A stretch of DNA of 64,000 nucleotides from Triatoma infestans. Taxonomy: Eukaryota; Arthropoda; Insecta; Hemiptera; Reduviidae. The notes beneath the pieces were generated by a model, which was not told where the DNA came from, did not search any database, and worked only from the letters and a program-made list of their open reading frames with translations. The position numbers and the translations under genes were made by a program. The DNA lies in assembly GCA_011037195.1 (NCBI GenBank), contig JAAEAF010000117.1:1-64000 (forward strand), in the 5' to 3' direction. Below are positions 35,901 to 47,900 of the stretch, one piece after another. Numbering within the stretch: position 1 is the first letter of the stretch; each line of letters opens with the position of its first letter.

Positions 35901-38900
35901 TCCTCCCGCCACAGAAATTATTACTACTCCAACTGAACAGGTAAATTTAGTAAAATCTATAATTGGCTTTTCTGTAATAGATATTGTACTTTGCAAACTA
36001 ATAAGAATACGAGTAAAAATTGTATATTGAACCAAAAGACTTCATTTTTTCTACAGCAATAAATTAAAAATTATTTCTTATTTTATTAGGCACCGCAAAA
36101 CAACAAACAGTCATCACCATTCTATTGTGAACCTGCAGATGCTATAAAGTCTGCAGCACTTGAAGTAGCAAGGAGACGTAATCGTGGCTCACACCGAAAT
36201 AATAGGCATTCCGATCCGGCTGCACTTATCCAATGGCCATCTATTGCTCCACCAGGTGTCCTTGAAAGGATAGACTCTAAAGTGAGTTTCAGCATTCAGT
36301 TTTTTTAATCTAGTCTTTTTGATTAATTTTGTTGACAGGTAGTAAATTGTTATTATGCTAAAATATAAGTTCTTAATTAAGTTGGGGCTTCGTTGTTTAA
36401 TTAAACTAACATTTATTCTCTGTTTTTTTATCCGTCGCAACCTGCATGTTTTGTTGTTCCTGACCGGTTATAATTCATTCCGTTTTTGTAATTATTTACA
36501 CACACATACACAGTAACATAACCTTATAATCTCCCCCACATATCAACAAGTGTAGTGGTAACGAAAGCATTAAGTTGAAGTCAGCTCTCTACACGTGTTT
36601 GATAACTTTCCTCTGATGATGGATGAAAATACGAAACCGGTTAGGAACACAAAAACATGCATTCTTTGACGGATAAAATCCCAAATGTTTTTGGACCCAT
36701 CTACATACTCTAATATTTATTCATTATTTAGGAGGAGCTAACACTTTCTGGCCTATCTTCTTCAGTGGACAACTTGGTCAGTGGGCCAAGAAGAATGGGC
36801 AGGAGAATGGGTTTGCTAGAAAGAGGAAAAGCCAAACCAAAAATTGCAAAACGAACCCAGTGCAAGAACTTTTCCGAGACATCGTGGGCGGTAGATTCTA
36901 GCTGGGAATTTATAGGTCTTTAGAAATGTTGTCAATTATTAACATATATATATATATATATGATATATAACGTACACTTAATAATATTTTGAATTTTATA
37001 GGTAATGAGGATGACCCTGGATCTGATCATGATCAAGAAGTAACTGCTGAAGAAGGTTACCTACCTAATCGTAAGTTTCCCTCTCTTGAACAGCAGGATA
37101 ACGAACCAAGTCCTGTCACCAAGGGTATTACTATTCAAGAGCTTATCGCAGAAAGGTGAGCACATTATAATTTCAATTGAAATGTTAACGAATATTGAAT
37201 TACGTATATTTAATTTAACATATTTAACTTTCAAACACTTTATACACAGATGTCCAGAACTGCGTCTCCCAACAGAACTTTCAGCGGTGCGAGGAGATGC
37301 AGCAAAATCTGATTCATCTGGTAATAGTGGTTCTCGTGTGTCCGCATATGACAATGTGACAAACCATCATGCCAATGGTGCATCCACCCAGTCACATATT
37401 AGTGATGACGATACACAGGTATTAAAAATCTCTTAGAATAAACAAGTATTCATAAACAACACATCGAAATAGTGTTTTAGTTGTCAAGGGCGGTTCAGGG
37501 GAAAATTCTGGTTTGAAACCCATGTATGTGTTTGGTACTTGAGTATGGCTTTCATTATGTAATTCTAAAATTGTAATTGTCAAATTTGTTTCAAAACTGG
37601 AATTTTACTAAATTCCAGTGTTTCATAAAGATTAAGAAAAAAAAAATATATTTCTTTTATTATTGATTCTTTTCTTTCAATATTTGTTACTTATTTCTAT
37701 AGACAATCTTCTCCGAACCTTGGGACAGCTCTAGATGGGAAACATTATTAGAGAGAGGAGATGATTGGCACAGAGGTGAAGAAAGAGTCAGTATTATAAG
37801 AACCAAAAGTTTCCGTGAGAGACTTGATCCGCTCTTGTGTGAGTATATACAATATATACTAATTATATTATTAATTTTTTATTCACTTCTTTCACTGTAG
37901 AATGATCTAAAGTGTGTTGAGGATCATATTATCATCCTCCTAATTGTATTTGTGGAATTGACATATAAGATTAAACAAAATGGTAAAATCGATTAAATTA
38001 AATTTAAATTTAAAGTGAAAGGTAAATAAAACAAATGAATGCATATCTGCATCATTTATTTACTTCAATTTATCGTATAATAAGTGATAACATTATACGG
38101 TCAAATAATGGGTAAGCACTTCACGCTTTAAGTATCAAAACATTGGCCGATATAATTATTTCAATTTTATCCAAAAGTATCTCATTAAAACTATCACCTC
38201 AGATGCATAAAAAAGTTATTTGTAAACAGAAAAGAATTGTTTCAGTCATTATATTTGCGATGAAGATGCCTTCATTTGGCTTCTTTCAAAGTCGACAGGT
38301 GAGTGAGGTCAAGCTATTAGTCTTACTTAAGTTTAAACGAATAAAGGAAGGGATTAGCTCAGTGGTAGTGCGTTGGACTAGCAACGCGGACGTCCCGGTT
38401 CTTCCTAGGAGCCTCTAATTAGCTCACTGTTCGGTGATGGAAAATGGTGTCTGTAACAAGAGAACACTATCCGGTGGCCGACAGTGCACTGAGAAGGCTC
38501 CGGGCGCCAATAACCATAGATGTTGTCGCACCTTAAATTAAAAAAAAAAAAACAGTGTCCTGTAATCAGAACTCAACAGGTTTTTCTAAAAGGTTCATGT
38601 TATTGATGTTGCTAAATTTGTTTCAGACTAAAAACTTCAAATAAATGTTTAATAGACTAATATCTAAAGAATTATGATTAATATAATTTAAAGAAGTAAT
38701 GAATCATTAACAATTATGGATAAACTGTCAATCTTCCAATCAAACTAACAATCAAAGAGACATTGATATCGTTTTTTTAAAGATCACAATTCATTTTTAT
38801 CAACCCAATGAGCATTTTTCTGTTAGGAATTCTTAAAACGTAGTTCTTTTGTTTATAAAAAAAAAAAAGAAAAACAATGAAATCTTTTATTGAACTAATA

Positions 38901-41900
38901 TCATTTTATTAGATGATAGTAACAATGGATAGTAACAGTTTTTGTTTACCTGATACTTTATCAGAGAAGGCAAACAGGAAGCTAGAAATACTGATAAAAT
39001 TATGGAATTCAACTTTTTACATTCTCATATTAATTTTATGTCCCTAATTTTTGTATTTACTTACATAAATTGCTTTCAGAATTGGGTTCAGGTTTGAGTT
39101 TCCTCCTAGAAATTTATGTTTTTAAGTCTCCTGCTGAATATGTGTGTTCAGCGTAATGAAAATGAAGAAATGAAGTTCAGACATGACATTTCATATTGGA
39201 TTTTGATCGAATTTCGTCAATTGCAAATACCATTTTAATGGAGATGCATTTTGATGTCTTCAGCATTTATTTTAAATGTTTTATCAAGAAAAATTGATTC
39301 TTTGATCCTTTGAAAAATTCATTGTGATTCTGAGGGAGTTGGTTTGGTGTGAGATTTTTCTTTACAATGTTATTTCAATCGATATATGTGTTATTCTACC
39401 TAGATACATATAAATAAGAAAATAAAAAAATCCGAGTTTGAAGAAAATTGATAATTCGGAATAGGGAAAAACCGGAAGAGTAAGTAAGTAGTTTCTCATC
39501 GCTACTTTTATATATACATATATATATATTTTCCTATTAAAAAGTCATACATTGAAACAATCATGTTTAATAAGTCGCAATCTTTTGTGCTATTTATAGT
39601 CCCTTTTTTATTTTTTTTTTTATTTTGATGGTTATTACTTGAGTGGTACTGGCACGTTTTGAGTAGGTAGATATTTTTTTTAATTTATTACTGTTATTAT
39701 GTATTATTCCGTTTTTGTTTTGTGGCATTTTTCAAAGTAATCTAATTTGAAATTATTGTCTTTATCTACTATTTTCTTTCCAAATAGTTTGACATATTGG
39801 TAATAGCTTTCAGTTTCCACGAGTGAATGTACCATTTTATTTTTTTTTTTTATGAATTTATTATTATTTTTCCTTTTCTCTTTTTCTTTGGGCGCATCAA
39901 CTGCTTGGTTATTAGCACCTTTATTATTATTATTTATGTTTTTGATAATTGTCTTTCTTGCCGCAGTATAAAAATTATTGTCCGAATACGGTTGAAGGCC
40001 GGAGGCCTTTTTTATATTTGGTTGATTGATGTTGAAATAATAAACTGACTGCATTTGTAATTAATTATACATCACAAAGTTATATTTTTATATAACTAAA
40101 GAGGGGATAGAATAAAAAGCGGTTTAGAGCGGGCAAGCAAGAGCTTTGTTGATAGCGTTGACGAGTTAGAACTCTTGCTCTTTCTAACGATCGCTTAGCT
40201 AGATTGCCTAGCTTGCAGAGAACTCTCTAGCCTGTAAAAGGGCTTTATGAAGCAAGTTAAGTGAGAACTTCTATACTAATTTCTGGAAGTTAGTGCTTGT
40301 TAAGAAAAACTCTCTGAGAGTTATGTTGTAGTCTCTTAGAAGTTTGTTTGTAAGTACCTGAATGCTTTTGCCAGATTGGCTGTTGAATACTGGCAACTCC
40401 ATTGTTGTTGACACCAACCGCGCGTCAAGTCACCGCTACGGTTCTCTCATTCCGTCAATGCGCTGAAGGTGGGCGGCGAAAGTTTCCAGTGTTGTTATGA
40501 TCGATTTCCTCAACACTAGAGAGTTTATTCTATTACACTTTATTGTTTTTGGGTAGTAGCATACCAGGGTGATTCTTTGAATTATTTGTGTTTGGCCCTA
40601 AACATATTTTAGGACGCAGTTATGAAGGTTACATGTTATGCAAAATGGCACTTCATCCGTTACATGGTGATATCAAGTTCTTTGTTAAAATAGAAAGCAA
40701 CTGCAAAGTATAATTATTGTTTTCGGTTGCCTTTTTCGATCGTCCAGTTTATATGACGTTTGGACTCGACAGTATCCAATGTTACAGGTACCAGAAGATA
40801 GAACTTTAGAATCAAATCGGTTCCTCGAAGCACCCGTGATAATAAAAGGAAATGAAATACGAAAAACTATGAATGCATTGATTCGTTTGTAAAGGGAATT
40901 ACAGTATGAACTGGAACAAACTTAATCGTCTTGTGCACATCCATTTGATTTAAGATCAAAGAGTTAAATACTTTGACTTACATGTAAGTTTGGGATTGTG
41001 AAATGGACCAATATAATCCTTAAAAAAATTATAGACTAGTCTGCACCGAATTGGTGGAAGCAAAGATGTGACATCTACGTCATCTGGATAAGCCGTTGCT
41101 GTAGTGTTGTTCTGTTGAGTGGTGAAGATGTGTATAAAAAGCAAGAAATCTTGCTGCGACATTTCTTCCGCTCGCATACAATCGGAAGAAACGAGCTTGT
41201 TGAGACTACTGAACACTTAAAGAGGACAAAACCTCAGTAATCACGTCTAGCCGGTAGCATTAGACCAATAAAAGCTTGAAAATGAGAGAGAAATGAACTC
41301 CTTGAGAGGCATTATAGCCATCAATTGGCTGATCAAGTATGGAGTGATTTAATCGAAGAATATTTACTTCGAAACAAAGGGTTTGCGACAACTATCAGAT
41401 CAGATAATAGTGATGACTTATAGACGAGATTTGCAAGTTAAATACCATTATCTGAATATGGTTGATATAGGCAAACATAAAGTCCAATTCGAAACCGGAC
41501 TTCCCTAATTTAAGTTTATTATATTATTTGTTATAGGATATTTATATACGACCGTGTTTGTTTCTTCATTTGTTGTTTGTTTCTTTCTCTTGTCTAGCGT
41601 CGTCTGAGCTGTATGTATGGTTTGTGTGTCTCTTCAAACATCTCTTTTACGCTTCTGTTTCTACACGCTGTGTGGTTTCTAAACCAATTTAATCATTTGT
41701 CACACTTCTGGTTACCCTTCGTTGTTTAATTTTTGCTTATTCACATCTCTTCTGAACACACCTTACTTTTTAAATAATACTGTTTTTAATAACAAAAAAA
41801 AATTTTTAACAACCTAGTAAACATGAAAGGCACATTTACATTCTTTTTGGTAAAACCAATTTCAAGAAAATTGTTGCAGTTTGAGAGAAAATTGAAAAAA

Positions 41901-44900
41901 CAAAAATTCAGTGAAAAGAAATAAAAGAAAAGTAAACTTAGTAAATTGAGAGCGCAATGCTGTGTTTGTGTGCGTCATAGCTTGTTTCTTTTCCTTAATT
42001 CTGAGCGATTCCGGATTTTTTCAGAGAAATTGTTTTAAATAGACTGAAGAGTTCTGAGAGAGTTAGGAGCTCGAAAGTGGCATTACTACTCCTACCAAAG
42101 TAATATTGAAATTACTAAACATATAGTAAAAAATTTTAAGTATGAAGCAAATTTTTCGATTTTAACGAGTTGTTTTGTACGACGACATTAGCCAGAGGAG
42201 TTTTAAAAAAAAGAATTCATTATTGCTCTACTTTTCGGGTGCCATTGGTGCCCTCCTTTGGGTGCTCTTTAGGATAAGAAGTTGAGTGTACGTTGAGTAC
42301 GTTGAGATTGAAATGAAAAAAAAAATTATTTGTTTTTATTTATATTTATTTGTCAATTTTATACTTGGTATTAACTGCAGTAAGAGGAAGTTTTTGCGAT
42401 CGAACAAATTGAGTTTTCAGTACATGTTTTAGAAATGTGTGTGTTTTGACAGAATATCTCAAAAACGAAAAAACCTAACTTGATATTTCGTTTAGGATAC
42501 TATTACCACAAAATCCATCAATTGGAAGTACAGCTTTACTGAACTTTTTTTTTTCTTCAGTTTTTCTTGATTTTCTCGAAAACAGCTCCAACTATTTTCT
42601 TTGAACATTTTATAGAAAAATTTATTTTTTGTGGGTTTGGAACACTAGCGTTTTGCTTTCTTCTAAAGTACCATTTCAGTATAATAGATGATTTGTCACC
42701 TATATAATATTAATAAACATTAGAAATATGGATAAAATTTCAAATTTGAAGTAAATCAGACAGCATGTTTGAAGTGGATTCTACAGAATAGGTTTTTGCG
42801 TTTTTTAAAAGTTTCTAGAAAACTGTTACAACGATTTTCTTTAAACTTAGAATACTTCCAAGTGATCAAAACGTATCACTTTTTTCTTTATATAAAGCAA
42901 CATTTTTACTTTCTGTTACTGCCAGTAAGAGGAAATATTGTTATAAATTAAAATAGATAAAACTGCAAACTCTATTTTATTTTATTTGATTTTATTATTA
43001 TAAAATAATGATGAAATGTACAAGTTCTCTTGAAAAGATTTTCACAGCAAACTACTGTCAAGGAAATATCCATATATCTGTAAACTAAAATTCTCTCATA
43101 CTTTGGAAATCCCACTTCCTTTTTATCTCCCTTCGGTAGCATAAATACAGTTTGTTAACTATGATGTTTGTTTCAATTGCCTAATTTTTGCCTGTATATT
43201 AAAGAATAATTTGTATTTTGTGTTTCTTACTAAAACTATGCTGAAGAGACACTCAATTTAAATGGTGACTTCAGAACATATAATGACGGCTGTTTTTATG
43301 TTTAACAAACAAAATCCAATTTCCAGTAGATATTTAGGTTTGACATTTCCAATAAAATATATAAAAAAAATCTGATGTGAAACACTTACTCCAGTTTTCA
43401 AAATTGTAATTGACACATTTTAGAGTTTGTGTATTACATTTGATGAAATTTGTTCGATTTCGTCGAAAACTGAAAACAGTGTTCAGTAAAAATGCACTTC
43501 CGGTTTACTTATTTTCTTGAAACTCGGAATTTTGGCCATCTATTTATTTCTAATTAATTTTTTTTTTTTTGGATGGTACAAATGTATAATCAACTATGAT
43601 AGCACTTTAGAGAAAAACATAACCCCACCCCTCCCCCAAAAGCCTCCTTAAATGACTTCACCAGGAGAAATGTTTCAAGTAAAAGTTGTAGCTCTTTGTA
43701 TGTGTAGATCACATTCCTAATTTAAAGAAAATCGTTGGAGTCGTTTTTGGGAAAATACCAAGAACTAAAAATAAAAAATACATTTCCGTAAGAACGCACT
43801 TCCGGTCATCCAATTTTTGTCAAACTCGGAATTTCAACAACACATTTAATTTTAATTAATATTATTTAGATGACAGAATTCTATAATAAACTGAAATAGC
43901 ACTTTAGATGAAAACTAACTACAACCCTCTCCCAAAAGTGGGCCTTAAATACATTTTCCTGGAGAAATGTTTCAAATGAAAGTTGACTCTTTGTATGTAT
44001 AGTTGATATACCAAGTTTAAAGAAAATCGTCGGAGCCATTTTTGAGAAAATTGCAAAAAAGCAAAAAAACTAACTAGTAAAGTGGTACTTCCGGTTGAGA
44101 AATATTGACAGATAACGTACTGTCAGATCCCATGGTGATACCTAAACGGAATATCAAGTTTCAACTTTCTAAGATTTTTTGTTTTTGAGCTACGCTGTTA
44201 ACGTACATACATATACACACACATACACACTCTTTGCTAAAAACCACTTTTTGGATTCAGGGGATCGCAAAACGGATATTTCCGGTGAAAATTCATTATC
44301 GAAAATTTGACACGATTACAATACTTTCTCCTACTACGAGTAAGAGAAAGTAAAAAAAATATTTTTTAACAAAACGTATATTACTAAAACTTTATCAACT
44401 ACTTTTTACGTTTTAATAATTTTTAAAAATTCGTGGAAGAGCGAGTGTTTCATTCTTGATATTTACTGTTGTTAATCCATAGTCCTTATTCTTGGCCTGA
44501 AGAAGATAATTGAAGGAAATTTTGATGTTGTTATATATTACTGATATCATGGTACGACTGCAAATATTGAAGAATCCAATGACAGATGATAGGCCTCTGT
44601 AAAAGTATTAGAACAATTGACGAGAAGGAATGTGCATTCAGCTTGAACTTAGTACAGAGATAACATTATTCATTACAGAGAGGGGTATAGAAGTGATATG
44701 GCCATCAATTAACTAATTGTGATACCACTTTTATTACTCAGTGTTTTGTATCATTCATTAGTTTGCATTGATTTCCATGATATTTAGTAACACTATTTCA
44801 TTTCTTGTTCATTCCGTTTAGCTTTTTTGATTTTTAAATTCAAATACGATAATTGCCCTTTTGTTTAATTAATAGTATATCTGAAAACTCAGTGAATTCT

Positions 44901-47900
44901 TATTTCGTACAAATAAAAAGTAAAAAAATATATATATTAATTTATTTTTGTATGGCTGAATTTAAATGCAATTGGTTATCGTCGATCGCTACGATACGCG
45001 ATGCCATCCGTAGCTGCATGTGCTCTTCGTCGCATTGTAAAATGGCTGAGGGAAACTACAAGAAAACTCGCCAGGCTAGTCTCATTAAAATCCTGTCGGG
45101 AAACCTCATCAGGTATTAATTTTCAATTGATTTAATAAAATTTCATAAGTTCCATTAAGAATTTACCAGCAGTTACATATTTTATTAATGGATTCAACAG
45201 TTTTTTTTGTTTTTTTTGTATATCCTCTTAATTAATTTAGAAGGTAATATATACCAAAAATGCAGAAGAAAATTATTTGCATTGCGTAATGAATCGTTTA
45301 CAGTGTCATTAGCATTTTGATACTATCAAGGTTACACTTTAGATAACAAAATATTCATCATTTCTAATTAATAATTTTGAATGGTCCGTCGGTATCCTTT
45401 CTTTTCAATTTAGTTATTGTATGCGATTAATTTTTTCATTTTTTTTTCTTATTATTTTCTCTTACTCCTAGTAAGAGGAACTATTGTAATCGTGTCAAAT
45501 TTTCAATATCGCGTTTTCACCGGAAATATCCGTTTTGAGGTCCCCCGAGTCCAAAAAAGTGGTTTTAACAAATGGTTTGTGTGTGTGTGTGTGAACAGCA
45601 TAGCTGACGAAAAATCGCAGAAAGTTCAAACTTTATATTCTGTTTTGGGTATCACCATGGGATCCGACAATAGGTTTTCTGTCAAAATTCCTCAACTGGA
45701 AGTACTACTACTTTACTTCACTTTTTGTTTTTTTCAATTTTTCACGTTTTTTTGTAATTTTCTCGAAAATGGTTCCAACGATTTTCTGTAAAGTTGGTAT
45801 ATCAACTGCACCATACAAAGATTTACAATTTTTATTTGAAATATTTTTCCGGGCAAATGCATTTAAGGGCACTTTTGGGGGAGAGGGGTAAGGTTAGGTT
45901 TTTCTCTAAAGTGCTAATTCAGTTTATTACACAGTTTTATTATTTAAATAATATTAACTAGAATTAAATATGTTGTTGAAATTTCGAGTTTGAATAATGT
46001 CGGTTGACCGGAAGTGCAGTTTTACTGTAAAGTATTTTCAGTTTTTTTGCTATTTTCTCTCAAAATGGCAGCAACGATTTTCTTGTAAACTACACATATA
46101 AAGAGCCACAACTTTTATTTGAAACATTTCTCTTGTTAAAGTCATTTAAGGTGCTTTTTTTTAGGGGGGGGGGGGGATGTTTTCTCAAGTGCTATCATAG
46201 TTGATTATACAATTCTAGCATCTAAACAAAATTAATTCTAAATAAATAGATTGCCAAAATTCCAAGTTTCAAGAAAATTAGTAAACCCGAAGTGCGTTTT
46301 TACTAGGAAGCATTTTTCATTTTTTTTTTCTCCCATAATAACACCAACTATTAGTGCATTGTATTTATTAGCGAGAATGTATTTATTAGCGTGAATGTAT
46401 TTATTAGCGAGAATGTATTTATTGGCGAGAATGCTTTTACGTGTGAATGTATTTATTGGCGAGAATGTTAGGGTGAATGTTTAGTTTAGGTTTTTTATTT
46501 CGGGGTTCTAAGAAATTTTATAAAAATATTTCAACCCATTAGGGTATGTCCACACTGGTGAAACTTTTCTTTCAAGAGAGGCATGCGTCATAGCGCACGG
46601 TGTGATGAACGAGAGGCATGCGCTATTGCATGCCTCATGGAAGTTGAATGGGCCTTTATTTTCATGACGCAACCACAGCGCACGTGAATCCACCTACTTG
46701 GATTTTTGTTCAACATTCTATGCGTCTTGTTGATCTCGCTAAGTGTTGTGTGGTATTTTTATAGGTTATATATTATATTATTAATTTTAAATATTATTTA
46801 ATTATTATTTATTAGTAATTAATATTAATCAACTATTGTTATTAATTAATGATATCCCCGACAGCAGATTTCTGATTACGTCTGTAATCAAGAGACACTT
46901 GATTTTATAGAAGATTATCGCTTCAAACAGTTTTGTGGGATGTAAATTCAAAATTTTATGACAACAAAAGTGTGAGAAGTGGTGCTTGTTCCGTGGTACT
47001 TGTTGTAGAGGTCTCATACCATTGTCACTGGAAGTAACTTTTCTCCATGTGCCTTAAATAACTTCACCGTGCTTCCATCCTCGTGATCAAAACTTCCAGG
47101 AGATAAATACTGTCTTGCGCCCGGAGAAAATTATGAAGCAGAAGACAAGTTAACACTATATCAACCACAGCCCTAATAACTGAAATTTCCATAGACTTAC
47201 GAAAAATTCTGAACACTGGCGCCATCAACCCAAAAGCGATTTCAACGATTCTCCTTGTTCTCGATAGCCTGTAATTAAATACTCTTTTCGGCGAGCCCTT
47301 ATTAAGGTCAGTGCAAATAGTTTCATAAGATGAGGGCTCGCTCGGAACTTTTCAAAAACAGGTAACCTGCACAAATAGCTAATGCCGCTTCTGAATCCAT
47401 CGATAAAATGCACACTGAACGGATGAAGTGTGGACAACAAATTGAATGCCTCAAGGGCATGCTTGAAAGCCATGCGCCGCAACGCATATTGAAATGGAAA
47501 GAGGAAGCGCAAGTTGAAAGGGAAGAGGAAGAGGAAAGCGCACAAGTGTGGACATACCCCCCATAGGTTTAGATTAACATTAGGATTAGTTCACTTAAGG
47601 GTGTGCAGGAATATTTGTTAAAAGTATTGCACACCTAAAATAGAATAGTTTACAGCACGCAAATAGCCTCTTTAGGATAGATTACATAGATTTTTCGGGA
47701 TAGTTTCTTGCTTATATTACATAATTCGAATTCAGGCAGTGTTGCGCTGTTTTTCTTTTATTATGACCCACTCATTGCCTAGTGATGGGCAGCGTTCAAT
47801 TTAACGCACAGAGCAATGCTCGAAAAAAGTCCAGTACGCTGAGAAAGCTATTGAGGCACAAATACATCTTTCAGGTCGCAAACAAACAAAAATCTGGTGT

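Noticed and set aside
38345..38400. Functional tRNA gene
   Set aside because: The 5' half is tRNA-like, but the T arm is cut and joined to the SINE body; the acceptor stem cannot form.
39704..40054. 116-codon minus-strand ORF as a possible intronic gene
   Set aside because: Asn/Lys-rich composition is what AT-rich DNA produces; no domain, no splice support. Listed only at very low confidence.
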